Assembly (NCBI GenBank): GCA_030410095.1 | Contig: JAUFRC010000001.1 | Span: forward strand, 694,501-758,500 | DNA: 64,000 nucleotides | Direction of reading: 5' to 3' | Source: Paracoccus cavernae | GTDB lineage: Bacteria > Pseudomonadota > Alphaproteobacteria > Rhodobacterales > Rhodobacteraceae | Part shown: one piece after another, positions 20,346 to 29,440 of the stretch | Numbering within the stretch: position 1 is the first letter of the stretch | Layout: each line of letters begins with the position of its first letter | Program-made: the position numbers and the translations under genes | The notes under the pieces: generated by a model | What the model saw: only the letters and a program-made list of their open reading frames with translations | The model's database searches: none | What the model was told of the DNA's origin: nothing

Positions 20346-20663
20346 TCAGGGCGTCTCGACCTCTGCGGCGAGCAGAAGGAAGGACAAAGCCTTGCCGTGA
20401 CCATCAAGGCCGAGGCTTGAATTCACCCCGCCCTCGAGCAACCCGTCGATCACGAAATTCATCGCTCCAAGCTGGGGCAGCTCGTAACGCGTGATCTTGC
20501 TCGACGCGCGGGCGGCAAAGACGCGGGCCACGAAATCGGGCGTCACCTGATCGCGGATGATCGCGTAGTCTTCGAGCGCGTAGCAGATCAGGGAAATATT
20601 GCCGCGATTGCCTTTGTCGCCGGCGCGGGCATGGGCAATGCGGTGAAGCGGTGTCTTTGCCAT
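20346..20663 (-). CDS. AtuA-related small protein
   Basis: 105 aa, intact. Matches the short AtuA-like partner domain: 'HRIAHARAGDKGNRGNISLI' and 'LGAMNFVIDGLLEGGVNSSL'. In other proteins this domain is fused to the C-terminus of the DUF1446/AtuA protein; here it is a separate gene two bases downstream of it. A good ribosome site (GAGGACT) precedes ATG 20663. Role in acyclic terpenoid or organic-acid use is inferred from family context. Confidence 0.8.
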   Translation of the reverse strand: MAKTPLHRIAHARAGDKGNRGNISLICYALEDYAIIRDQVTPDFVARVFAARASSKITRYELPQLGAMNFVIDGLLEGGVNSSLGLDGHGKALSFLLLAAEVETP

Positions 20664-20665
20664 GA

Positions 20666-22031
20666 TCAGTCCTCCTCGACCAGCGAGACGCTGGGGTGGA
20701 TGCGGTCGCGTTCGAGCAGGCAGGACGCGCTCCAGAAACGCGGGGTTTTGCTGGTGCGGATGCCCGCACCGGCGGCGGGACCGGCGCAATAAAGCGCGCG
20801 CACCTCGTCGAGGAAACGGTCCAGCTCGTTCGGCGAGAAGGACTGCGCCGCCACGCGGACGCGCACGTCAGAAGGAGTGGCTTGTGCCGCATCGAGGGTC
20901 GTGCCGGCATTGTCGTTGAAGATGCTCGCGACCCCGATCAGATCGGCGCGGATCTGCAGCTCGGGCAGGCGGCGTGCCAGTCGCTTTTGCAGGATTTCGA
21001 TGGCGAGGCGGCCGCGCGCGGCGGCATTGGGCCCTGCATAGGACACCTCGCCCTCGGCGAGATAGCCGCCGTCGATACAGACCGTGGCCTTGAGGGTGGG
21101 GGTGCGCGGCTTGCCCCTGACGCCGGTCACGCGCACGCGGTCGGGGCCGAGCTCCTCTATCTCGACACCGCTGACATCGATCACCACATCGGGCGTGAGA
21201 TAGGCGGCGGGATCGTGGATTTCATACAAGAGCTGCTCGGCCACGGTGGCGAAATCGACGCGACCGCCGGTGCCTTGCGGCTTGGTCACGACGAAACTGC
21301 CGTCGGCCGCGATCTCGGCGATCGGATAGCCGACCTCGTCGAGGCCGGGCACATCCTTGAGGCCGGGATCCGCGAAATAGCCGCCCGAAACCTGCGAGCC
21401 GCATTCGAGCAGATGCCCGACCAGCGTGCCCGCCGCGAGATGGTCGAGATCGGCTTCGCTCCAGCGGAAGGCATGGATGAGGGGGCAAGCGCGAGGGCCG
21501 GATCGGCGACCCGTCCCGCGATCACGATATCGGCGCCGAGATCGAGCCCCGCCGCGATCTCGAAAGCGCCGATATAGGCATTGGCCGAAATCACCTCGGG
21601 GCGGCGGGCAAGAAGCGTGCCCATCACCTCGCGCGGGATCAGCTCGTCGAGCGGGAATTCGTCGCTGACGTCATCGCCCTCGACCACCGCGATTTTGATA
21701 TGGGGATGGCCCAGCTCGGCCGCGAGTTTGCGCACGATGCGGGCGGCTGCGCGGGGATTGGCCGCGCCGAAATTCGAGACGATGCGGATGCCCGACGACA
21801 GGCAATCGGCCAGAACCGGACGCAGGAAGCGCTCGACGCCCGTGCCTGCACCGGCATCGGGGTCCTTTTTCTGGCGATCTGCGCGAGGGCCAGCGTGCGC
21901 TCTGCGAGGGTCTCGAACATCAGGAAACGCGGGCCTTCGAGGCGGGCGAGCTCCGCCACGATTGCCACCGCCCCGTCCGAGCGGTCGTCGGCAAAGCCCG
22001 CTCCGCAGCCGATCCGAACAATCTTGTCCAT
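20666..22031 (-). CDS. AtuA-family (DUF1446) protein
   Basis: About 455 aa. Starts 'MDKIVRIGCGAGFADDRSD', the conserved DUF1446 opening (GxGxGFxxDR). It also has 'ANAYIGAFEIAAGLDLGADIVIAGRVADPALALAP' (shown to contain GADIVITGR-like core) and 'TKPQGTGGRVDFATVAEQLLYEIHDP'. Two frame changes, near 21870 and 21484. AtuA of Pseudomonas is part of the citronellol/acyclic terpene route. Next to a CitMHS carrier, this set may instead degrade a branched or tricarboxylic acid; substrate unproven. Confidence 0.82.
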
Positions 22032-22044
22032 CCTGTTTCCTTTC

Positions 22045-23337
22045 TCAGATCGCGCCGGTGAGGCTTGCAACCACGGTCATGACGATTGTCGTCATGAAGG
22101 CCCATTTGAAGACGAATTTCTGATGTGCCCCCAGAGAGACCCCCGAAAGGCCGATCAGGATGAAGGTCGAGGCCGTCAGCGGGCTCAGCGGGAAGCCCGT
22201 GGTCATCTGGCCCATGAGCGCCGAGCGCGCGATGTCGAGCTGGTCGAGCCCCATCGCCGCGCCGCCCGAGGTCAGCACCGGCAGAATGCCGAAGTAGAAG
22301 GCATCCGGCGTGAAGGCGAGACTGAGCGGCATGCTGGCCAGCGCCACGATCTGGGGCAGGGCTCCGCTGAACTTCTCGGGCATGATGGCGACGAAACCCT
22401 GTGCCATCGCGTCGATCATCCCCGTGCCCGACAGGATGCCGGTGAAAATCCCCGCGGCAAAGATCATCGAGGTGACGATGACCACGCTGTCGGCATGGGC
22501 GACGAGACGGGCTTTCTGCTCCTCCCAGCTGCGGTAATTGACCACCAAAGCGATACAGAAGGCGATGATGAAGATCGGTCCGAGCGGAAGGATATGCATG
22601 AAAAGCACGACCAGAACCGCAAGGGTCAGCGCGACGTTGAACCAGAAGAGCCTCGGCCGCAGCGCGCCTTCGTCGGCGGGATCGGTCGTCACGACCAGCT
22701 TGGTCGCATCCAGCTCCGTATCGATGCCGAGACGTCTGCGCTCGCCGTAGCCGATCAGCGCGGCGGCGACAAAGACCCACAGAATGCCCGCGATCATCGC
22801 GGGGATGAGCGGGTGGAAGACCTGCGCGCTATCCGCGCTCATCACGCTCATGACGCGGGCGGTCGGGCCGCCCCAAGGCAGCAGGTTCATCACCCCCGCC
22901 GAAAGCGCCACGACGCCGGGCAGAACCACGGGGTTCATCTTGAGCGCCTTGTGGACCGGCAGCATCGCGGTCACCGTGATCAGGAAGGTCGTGGCCCCGT
23001 CGCCATCGAGCGAGACCAGCATCGCCAACGCCGCCGTGACCAGACAGAGCCGCACGGGGTCGCCTTTGATCAGCCGCGCGAGGCCCAGAATCATCGGGTA
23101 GAATATCCCCGTGCCCAGCATCAGCCCGAAGAACAGTACCGCGAACATGATCATGATGCCGGTCGGCGCGACCCGCGTGATCCCGTCGACCATCATCGGG
23201 CCGATCTCGGCTCCGAAGCCGCCGATCAGCCCCGCGATCAGCGGGATCAGGACCAGCGCCACCAGCACCGAAACCCTTCCGCTCAAGGTGACGATCAGGA
23301 AAACCGCGATCGTCGCAAAACCCAGAATTGTTAACAT
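22045..23337 (-). CDS. CitMHS-family carboxylate transporter
   Basis: 430 aa, intact, about 12 membrane helices. Typical CitMHS features: 'GTGIFYPMILGLARLIKGDPVRLCL', 'SLDGDGATTFLITVTAMLPVHKAL', 'LPWGGPTARVMSV' and 'FTPDAFYFGILPVL'. Members import citrate or related di/tricarboxylates with protons or Mg-citrate. It is the first gene of the minus-strand cluster with AtuA and diverges from a LysR regulator. Confidence 0.88.
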   Translation of the reverse strand: MLTILGFATIAVFLIVTLSGRVSVLVALVLIPLIAGLIGGFGAEIGPMMVDGITRVAPTGIMIMFAVLFFGLMLGTGIFYPMILGLARLIKGDPVRLCLVTAALAMLVSLDGDGATTFLITVTAMLPVHKALKMNPVVLPGVVALSAGVMNLLPWGGPTARVMSVMSADSAQVFHPLIPAMIAGILWVFVAAALIGYGERRRLGIDTELDATKLVVTTDPADEGALRPRLFWFNVALTLAVLVVLFMHILPLGPIFIIAFCIALVVNYRSWEEQKARLVAHADSVVIVTSMIFAAGIFTGILSGTGMIDAMAQGFVAIMPEKFSGALPQIVALASMPLSLAFTPDAFYFGILPVLTSGGAAMGLDQLDIARSALMGQMTTGFPLSPLTASTFILIGLSGVSLGAHQKFVFKWAFMTTIVMTVVASLTGAI

Positions 23338-23424
23338 CCCATCCCTCCCGCAAGCCGCTCCCCGGCTGTTGCAGACAAATTGGCAGATTGGGTCTTGCGT
23401 CAGAAATGAATAATTACGACAAAC

Positions 23425-23434
23425 TCATGCATGA
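23425..23434. promoter_or_regulatory. TCATGCATGA palindrome at the LysR start
   Basis: A perfect 10-bp palindrome overlaps the LysR start codon in the 93-bp spacer shared with the CitMHS gene. It could be part of a LysR box, but its position over the start codon makes this uncertain. Confidence 0.25.
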
Positions 23435-24350
23435 AACGCATAGATATATCCCCCTTCGAAATCCAGATTTTCCTCGAGGTGGCGGCGACGGGAAACTTCA
23501 GCCGCACCTCCGAGACGATGGCTTTGTCCCAGCCAGCAGTCAGCCGCGCGATCAACCGGCTGGAGCAAAGGCTCAATCTGCGCCTTTTCGACCGCACGAC
23601 GCGGCAGGTCGTTCTGACGCCCTTTGGCGAGGCGTTCTTGCCGATCGCCAAGCGCGTGGTTCATGATCTGACGGTCTCGCTCGACGAGATGACGAGCTAT
23701 GTTACGGGCGGCTCCACCCATCTCGCGATCGCGGCGCTGCCCTCGGTCGCGGCGCGGATCCTGCCTGCGCCTTTGCGCAGGTTCCATATTGATTTTCCGT
23801 CGGTTACGATCGATATTCTCGACAGCTTCAAGGGCAATGTTTCCGAGGCCGTAACCCGCGCCGAGGCCGATTTCGGCATTTCGGTCGAAACCGAGGCCGC
23901 GCCGCATCTGGGCTTTTCGCCGCTGGTGCGGGACCGCTTCTTCGCCGTGCTGCATCACGATCACCCGCTGGCCGCACAAGCCGAATTGTCATGGGCGGAT
24001 TTGCTGCAGTCACCGCTTATCGCCATGCGCACCATGACCAGCGTGCGCCAATTGACCGACCAGCTTTTGCGCGATCTGGGGCAGGCGGGCGGTTATGCCC
24101 ACGAGGCGACGCATCCCGCGACGGCGGGCGCGATGATAGAGGCGGGGCTGGGCGTGACGGCGCTGCCCGAGCTGACGCTCGAGCTTTGCCGCGCGGCAAT
24201 CTGGTTTTCCGCCCGCTGAACGCTCCGGAGCTTTGCCGCGATCTCGGGATCATCTTCAGGCGCGGGCGCACACTGCACCCTCTGGCCCAGAAGCTGATGG
24301 ATTACATCGCCGAGGATCAGGCCGCCAAAGCGCAGGGGCACGCCGGATGA
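23431..24350 (+). CDS. LysR-family regulator of the CitMHS/AtuA cluster
   Basis: About 306 aa. N-terminal HTH 'FEIQIFLEVAATGNFSRTSETMALSQPAVSRAINRLEQRL' (residues 9-48), then the LysR substrate-binding domain ('IAALPSVAARILPAPLRRFH'). One frame change near 24190 (LPEL..RGNLVFRPL). Divergent from the CitMHS gene, hence likely its regulator. Confidence 0.87.
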
Positions 24351-24412
24351 CGGCCTGAAGGGCCGGGAAACGGGGAGGCGCAGTGGGCCGGCAGGGGCGG
24401 ACGGATTCGGCC

Positions 24413-25125
24413 TCAGGCCCCGAAACCGCCGTCGATCGTCTGCATCGAGCCGGTGACAAGGCCCGCCTCGGGGCCGGCGAGCCAGGCGACCAGCCCCGCG
24501 ATTTCTTCGGTGCGGCCGTGGCGTTTGATCGCCATGAAGGCATGCATCACGTCCTTGAGCGGACCTTCCGCAGGATTGGCATCGGTGTCGATCGGACCGG
24601 GCTGAACGACATTGACCGTGATCCCGCGCGGGCCGAAATCGCGCGCCAGCCCGCGCGCCATGCCCTGAAGCGCCGATTTGGACAGCGCATAGGAGGCCAT
24701 GCCGGACAAGGGCATCCGGTCGCCGTTGACCGAGCCGATCACGATGATGCGGCCGCCGTCGGGCATCTTCCGCGCGGCCTCGACCGCGGCGAAATAGGGG
24801 TGATCGTATTGATGCGGATAAGGCGCTCGATCGCATCGGGGTCTTGCTCGAGCGGGTCGCCGAAGATCGCGACTCCCGAATTGATCACCAGAACATCAAG
24901 CGGGCCGCAAGAGGCGACCCGCGCGATCACCGCATCACGGTCGGCGCTGTCGGTGAGATGGGCGGTGGCGCCGGTCTCGCGCGCGAGCGCCTCGGCGGCG
25001 GCGCCCGAAGCGGCATAGGTAAAGGCCACTGTGGCACCTTCGGCGGCAAAGCGGCGCACGATGGTCGCGCCGAGGCTGCGGCTGCCGCCGAGCACGAGAA
25101 CGGATTTTCCTTGGAAGGCGGGCAT
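24413..25125 (-). CDS. SDR-family oxidoreductase
   Basis: About 238 aa classical short-chain dehydrogenase: 'GKSVLVLGGSRSLGATIVRRF' (NAD(P) motif, here GGSRSLG), 'LDVLVINSGVA', and 'GSVNGDRMPLSGMASYALSKSALQGMARGLA' with the YxxxK pair (Y-A-L-S-K). It ends 'GSMQTIDGGFGA'. One frame change near 24808. Start ATG 25125 behind AAAAGGAGC. Substrate unknown. Confidence 0.85.
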
Positions 25126-25209
25126 GGGGGCTCCTTTTACTTGCGCATATTGTGCAAATAAGCAGCCAAAATGGCGCAAGCCTCAAGAGCGGAAAGCCAA
25201 ACGCGCAAA

Positions 25210-25241
25210 GACCCGCCGGAGGCGCGTGCCTCGGGCGGGTC
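25210..25241 (-). terminator. terminator hairpin after the DOPA-dioxygenase-like gene
   Basis: A 14-bp stem with one mismatch, GACCCGCCGGAGGC / GCCTCGGGCGGGTC, 4-base loop. In the minus direction it is followed by TTTGCGCGTTTGG. It lies 23 bases after the dioxygenase stop. Confidence 0.6.
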
Positions 25242-25263
25242 GGGCCGGTTTGGCTGAAGCGGT

Positions 25264-26084
25264 TTAATGGAAGATGAAGCTGCGCATCGAGACCGAAGCG
25301 ATATCGATGGAATCGTTCATGAAGGTCAGCCGGTCCTTGTCGTCAGAGAGACCGGCGATGGTCAGCGCTGGCAGATAATGGTCGGGCGTGGGTTGGGCCA
25401 TCGTGAAGAGGCTGCCCATCGCCTTACGGTCGGCCAAGGCGGCAAGATTGCGGTTTTCGAGGTTTTTGGCGAAATAGCCGTCGAACTCCTCGGCCCAATC
25501 ATAGGGTTTGCCGCCCCAGCGCATGGTGCGCAGGTTATGGACGACATTGCCCGAACCGAGAATCAACACGCCTTTGCTGCGCAGATCCGCCAGATCCTTG
25601 CCGATGGTCAGATGCCAGTCGAGATCCTTCGACATGTCGATCGAGAGCTGGAAGACCGGCACGTCGGCCTCGGGGTAGAGCCGCGCCAGAACCGACCATG
25701 CGCCGTGATCGAGTCCCCAGGTGTCGTCGCCCTCGGCATGGTGGCTCGCGAGCAGGCTGACCACTTCGCGGGCGAGCTCGGGATCGCCGTGGGCGGGGTA
25801 TTGCGCGGCATGAAGCTCGGGCGGGAAGCCGCGGAAATCGTGGATGGTGCGCGGCAGGGCCGAGACATCGACCAGCGTTGTGCCGTGGGTCATCCAATGC
25901 GCCGAGACCACGAGAATGGCCTGAGGGCGCGGCAGGGCACGGCCCAGCTCCTCCCACGACCGCGAATAGGCGTTATCCTCGATCGCGTTCATCGGCGAGC
26001 CGTGGCCGAGAAAACCAGCGGCATGCGGTCCGAGGATTTCAGACGTTCCTTCAGATCCGCGAGTGCTTTTGCCGTCGTCGTCAT
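25264..26084 (-). CDS. 4,5-DOPA dioxygenase extradiol-like protein (LigB/YgiD family)
   Basis: About 273 aa class III extradiol dioxygenase fold. The restored 'PLVFLGHGSPMNAIEDN' carries the first metal histidine; 'AILVVSAHWMT' carries the second; 'WGLDHGAWSVL' and 'SGNVVHNLRTM' give further active-site histidines. The N-terminal part 'MTTTAKALADLKERLKSS' starts at ATG 26084 behind GTGAGGAGC. One frame change near 26008 (a missing C). Family members open catecholic rings, but many bacterial ones are of unknown substrate. Confidence 0.87.
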
Positions 26085-26328
26085 GATGTGCTCCTCACGT
26101 TTTTCGCGACCGTCCGGCGGGCTGCGCCGCTTGTCGCTGTTGAGGACAATATCATGGCTTTCGATTGGGAATGTTATGGTGAGTTTAATTCCCTCTGTAT
26201 CCACAAGATGTTCACAATCGCGGTCGGTCCGGAAATGGAACGGGCCAGAGACCTGCGCCTCCGGCCCTTTGCGGGTTTGTAAGGGGATGGTACGCCGCTC
26301 GCGGTTTCGCACCCGACTTACCGGTCTT

Positions 26329-26628
26329 TTAGCATTGGCCCAGCATCCAGCGCCGCGATGTCGGCGGCGCGGCTTTCTTGCACATGTTGCAGCCGCAGCT
26401 CGGCAGATGGCCGCGCTTGATCACCTTGGGCTCGCTCGAGGTGGCATCGGCGCGGGCCTCGGCGCGGCGCAGCCCGCTCGAGAGGCGGCTGATCTGCGGG
26501 ATCGAGGGCAGGACCGCGCTGGTTTGCGCACAGCAGGGGCAGGGCGCACCGGCGCGGCTGGCCTCGTAGCTGGCCCAGTCGCTGAAAACCCCGTGGTCGT
26601 GGCAGGCGAAATCGTAAATCGGCATCAC
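26329..26628 (-). CDS. fmdB: FmdB-family zinc-ribbon protein
   Basis: 99 aa. N-terminal zinc ribbon 'MPIYDFACHDHGVFSDW' with C/H then 'PCPCC', the FmdB_1 regulatory domain. A second Cys cluster near the end is 'LPSCGCNMCKK'. FmdB-like proteins accompany formamidase genes and are called putative regulators; the mechanism is unclear. Last gene of fmdA-amiS-fmdB. Confidence 0.82.
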   Translation of the reverse strand: MMPIYDFACHDHGVFSDWASYEASRAGAPCPCCAQTSAVLPSIPQISRLSSGLRRAEARADATSSEPKVIKRGHLPSCGCNMCKKAAPPTSRRWMLGQC

Positions 26629-26637
26629 GCGATCCTT

Positions 26638-27150
26638 TCACATCAATCCGTCGAGAAGCAGGAAGCCCGGCAACCAGCCGGTCACGATCCCCGCAAGCAA
26701 GGTCACCAGAGCCGTCTGCTTCAGGATCGGTTTTCCCAAAGCGAGCAGCAGGAAATACATGAACCACAGGACCGCCCAGATCAGCCAATTCGTCGCCAGC
26801 CAGAATTCGGCACCATTGGACACGCTGCCATAGGCGCGGATGATGACGGGGATCAGGGTGATCGCGACAAAGAGGCTGAACCAGCCCAGACCGCGGCCGT
26901 CGACGCCGCTCAACCGGTTGTAGGCGACCCAGAAATAGGTGGTGGCGAACAAAAGCGTCAGCGCTCCCGCGCGGATGCTGTCTGCATTGGCGCCCGCCCC
27001 GAAGACCGACTGCAGCACCACCGCCGAGGCGACCAGTCCCGAGATCACGTTGACGACCACGATTTCGCGGTCCTCGATCTTGCCCATCAGCCAGAGCCCG
27101 TTGAGAAACAGGACCGCTCCGACCCAGAGCAGCAGAAATCCAAGTACCAT
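26638..27150 (-). CDS. AmiS/UreI-family amide or urea channel
   Basis: 170 aa, intact, six to seven hydrophobic helices. It matches AmiS/UreI: start 'MVLGFLLLWVGAVLFLNGLW', 'VVNVISGLVASAVVLQSVF', 'FATTYFWVAYNRL', 'TNWLIWAVLWFMYFLLLALG'. UreI is a proton-gated urea channel, and AmiS goes with aliphatic amidase. Between fmdA and fmdB it most likely lets formamide or short amides enter. Confidence 0.88.
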   Translation of the reverse strand: MVLGFLLLWVGAVLFLNGLWLMGKIEDREIVVVNVISGLVASAVVLQSVFGAGANADSIRAGALTLLFATTYFWVAYNRLSGVDGRGLGWFSLFVAITLIPVIIRAYGSVSNGAEFWLATNWLIWAVLWFMYFLLLALGKPILKQTALVTLLAGIVTGWLPGFLLLDGLM

Positions 27151-27166
27151 GGGATTGCTCCTGAAA

Positions 27167-27195
27167 GCCCGCCTCCGGTCCGGCCGAAGGCGGGC
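27167..27195 (-). terminator. fmdA-amiS intercistronic hairpin
   Basis: GCCCGCCT / AGGCGGGC with an inner CGG/CCG stem in the 59-base gap between fmdA and amiS. Probable attenuator or mRNA stabiliser that lets fmdA be expressed above amiS. No T-tract seen. Confidence 0.45.
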
Positions 27196-27209
27196 GGTGG
27201 GTGGGAGGA

Positions 27210-28436
27210 TCAGCTCGATTTGGCCCAGGCCACATCCGGAACCGAGCGCTTGGGCCCGTCGGCATTCGGCCTGATGTCGAAGTCGAAAATGCCGGTCGGT
27301 ATCGCCACGGTCGCGCAGACGTTGGGGATGTCGACAATGCTCGCGATGCGCCCCTCGATCGGCGCGGTCCCGAGGATCATATAGGCCTGCTCGCCCGAAT
27401 AGCCGAATTTCTTGAGATATTCGATCGCGTTGAGGCAGGCGCGGCGATAGGCGACATGGGCGTCGAGATAATATTGCTCGCCCGAATGTTCATCGACCGA
27501 AATGCCCTGGAAGATCAGGTAATCGTCGAATTTCGGATCGATCGGCGAGGGGCGGAAGATCGGGTTGATGACGCCGTATTTCGCCATGCCACCCTTGATG
27601 ATCTCGACCTTGACCTCGATCCAGCCCGCCATTTCGATCGCGCCGCAGAAGGTGATCTCGCCGTCGCCCTGGCTGAAGTGGATGTCGCCCATCGAAAGGC
27701 CTCCGCCGTTCACATAGACGGGGAAATAGACCTTGGAGCCGCGCGAGAGGTTCTTGATGTCGCAGTTCCCGCCATGTTCGCGCGGCGGGACCGTGCGCCA
27801 TGCCTCGTTGGCGGCGGCCTCTTTGGCGGCGCCGGTCATTTCGCCCATCAGCGCGGTGGCGGCATGGGGCGGGTTGGCCAGAGGCGGCACGCGGCCTGGG
27901 TTGGTCGCGATCAGCTCGGCCTCGCGGCGGTTGGCTTCGGCGAGCAGCTTGTGATCGGGAAGGCAGCCGATCAGGCCAGGGTGGATGAGGCCCGGATAGC
28001 GCACGCCCGGAATATGGCGCGAGGTCGTATAGATGCCCTCGAAATCCCAGATCGACTTGCTGGCTTTCGGATAATGCTCGGTCAGGAAGCCGCCGCCGTT
28101 TTCCTTGGCGAAAAGCCCGTTGAAGCCCCATTTCGATTCGGGCAGCGCGCCGATGTCGAGAATATCGACGACCAGCAGGTCGCCCGGCTCCGCGCCGTAA
28201 AAGCCGAAGGGCCCCGAGAGGTAATGGACGCGCGTCAGATCGGCGTCGCGGATGTCGTTGGCGCTGTCGTTGTTGCCGACCTGACCGCCGGTCCAGTCGT
28301 AGCATTCGATGCGCAGGACCTCGCCGGTCTTGAACATGTCGACCATCGGAATGTCGGGATGCCAGCGGTTGTGGGTCTTTTGGGCGTTGTCCTCGGGGGC
28401 CTTCTTGAGATCCACTTCGAAAACGGTTCTGGACAT
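27210..28436 (-). CDS. fmdA: formamidase
   Basis: 408 aa, intact. FmdA/acetamidase family: 'WHPDIPMVDMFKTGEVLRIE', 'YDWTGGQVGNNDSANDIRD', 'GDLLVVDILDIGALP', 'IPGVRYPGLIHPGLIGCLPD', 'HGGNCDIKNLSRGSKVYFPV' and 'GDIHFSQGDGEITFCGAIEM'. It hydrolyses formamide to formate and ammonia. ATG 28436 follows GGGAGGAAACA. It is divergent from an OmpR-type regulator, with tandem TGYAACC sites in between, and heads the fmdA-amiS-fmdB operon. Confidence 0.93.
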   Translation of the reverse strand: MSRTVFEVDLKKAPEDNAQKTHNRWHPDIPMVDMFKTGEVLRIECYDWTGGQVGNNDSANDIRDADLTRVHYLSGPFGFYGAEPGDLLVVDILDIGALPESKWGFNGLFAKENGGGFLTEHYPKASKSIWDFEGIYTTSRHIPGVRYPGLIHPGLIGCLPDHKLLAEANRREAELIATNPGRVPPLANPPHAATALMGEMTGAAKEAAANEAWRTVPPREHGGNCDIKNLSRGSKVYFPVYVNGGGLSMGDIHFSQGDGEITFCGAIEMAGWIEVKVEIIKGGMAKYGVINPIFRPSPIDPKFDDYLIFQGISVDEHSGEQYYLDAHVAYRRACLNAIEYLKKFGYSGEQAYMILGTAPIEGRIASIVDIPNVCATVAIPTGIFDFDIRPNADGPKRSVPDVAWAKSS

Positions 28437-28533
28437 TGTTTCCTCCCTATGTGGCGAAGGGGCGCCGAAGCGTGCCTTCTGCGACGATGGTGGCGGGGCA
28501 ATGTAATCGCCGTGCGTTCGGGGGCGGGATTTT

Positions 28534-28571
28534 TGTAACCCGTGCAACCGGCTTGTAACCGCTTTGTAACC
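28534..28571. promoter_or_regulatory. four tandem TGYAACC half-sites, candidate OmpR-type operator
   Basis: TGTAACC at 28534-28540, TGCAACC at 28543-28549, TGTAACC at 28554-28560 and at 28565-28571. Start-to-start distances are 9, 11 and 11 bp, so the copies sit on one face of the helix. Three of them extend to TTGTAACC. They lie in the spacer between fmdA and the divergent response-regulator gene. Direct half-sites about 10-11 bp apart are the hallmark of OmpR/PhoB regulators. Confidence 0.65.
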
Positions 28572-28670
28572 GGCAGGGCTTTGCTGGGCGCGCGCGGGCG
28601 GTTTTGCGGGCGGCTATCCAAAGCGCGGGGCGCTTGTTATCCTGCCTCGAATTCGGGGGTGGAGGATCGG

Positions 28671-29440
28671 ATGGAGGCGGCGAGGACGGTAGACAACCCT
28701 TTGGCAAAGCACCGGATTTTGTTTGTCGAGGATGATGCCGCTTTGGCGGGCTTCCTGCTGCGCTACGCCACCGAGGAAGGCTTCGCCGCCGAGATCGCGC
28801 CCAATGGTCCTGCGATGCGCGAGGCATTGGCACGCGCGCCGTTCGATCTCATCGTGCTCGATATCGGGCTGCCCGGCCGCGATGACGGCTATTCGCTAGC
28901 GCGCGAGGTCAAAAGCCAGCATTCGGCGGGGATCTTGTTTCTCTCGGCGCGCGACGAGGCGATAGACCGGATTGTCGGGCTAGAGATCGGGGCGGACGAC
29001 TATCTCGTCAAGCCTTTCGAGCCGCGCGAGCTTCTGGCCCGCATCCGCGCCGTTTTGCGCCGCCTCCAGCCAGAGCCGGCCGCATTGCCGCCGATCCCCC
29101 AAGAAGCCGCCCCGCGCGCGAGGATGCCCGCAAGGTGTTGCGTTTCGATGATTGGCATCTCGACCTCGAGGCGCGCCATCTGCGCCATCGCGACGGCTCG
29201 ATCCGCGTGCTGACGGCGCAGGAATTCGCCTTGCTCGCGATCCTCGCGCAAAGGCCGGGACGGGTGTTGAGCCGCGACCAGCTGCTCGATTACGCCTCCA
29301 ACCGCGACTGGACGCCCTATGACCGCTCGATCGATGTGATGATCGGGAAAATCCGCCGCAAGATCGGCGATACCGGCCCCGAGCACCGCGTCATCCGCAC
29401 GGTGCGCGGCGCGGGCTATATGTTCGCGCCATCTGAGTGA
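28671..29440 (+). CDS. OmpR-family response regulator beside the formamidase operon
   Basis: About 256 aa. Receiver domain 'RILFVEDDAALAGFLLRYATEEGF' (acidic pair ED-D), phospho-acceptor Asp in 'DLIVLDIGLPGRDDG', 'LFLSARDE', and lysine in 'DDYLVKPFEPRELLARI'. C-terminal winged helix 'FDDWHLDLEARHL', 'LTAQEFALLAILAQRPGRVLSRDQLLD', 'IRTVRGAGYMF'. One frame change near 29118. Its 3' end overlaps the convergent kinase gene by 25 bases. Likely target: the TGYAACC repeats upstream. Confidence 0.9.

Noticed and set aside
21700..23334. 544-aa plus-strand open frame
   Set aside because: Antisense to the CitMHS transporter and AtuA genes; composition (Arg, His, Gln, Asp rich) is typical of a GC-rich shadow frame.
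25267..27384. 705-aa plus-strand open frame
   Set aside because: Runs opposite to the DOPA-dioxygenase-like, FmdB and AmiS genes, which carry clear family motifs; no start signal or motif of its own.
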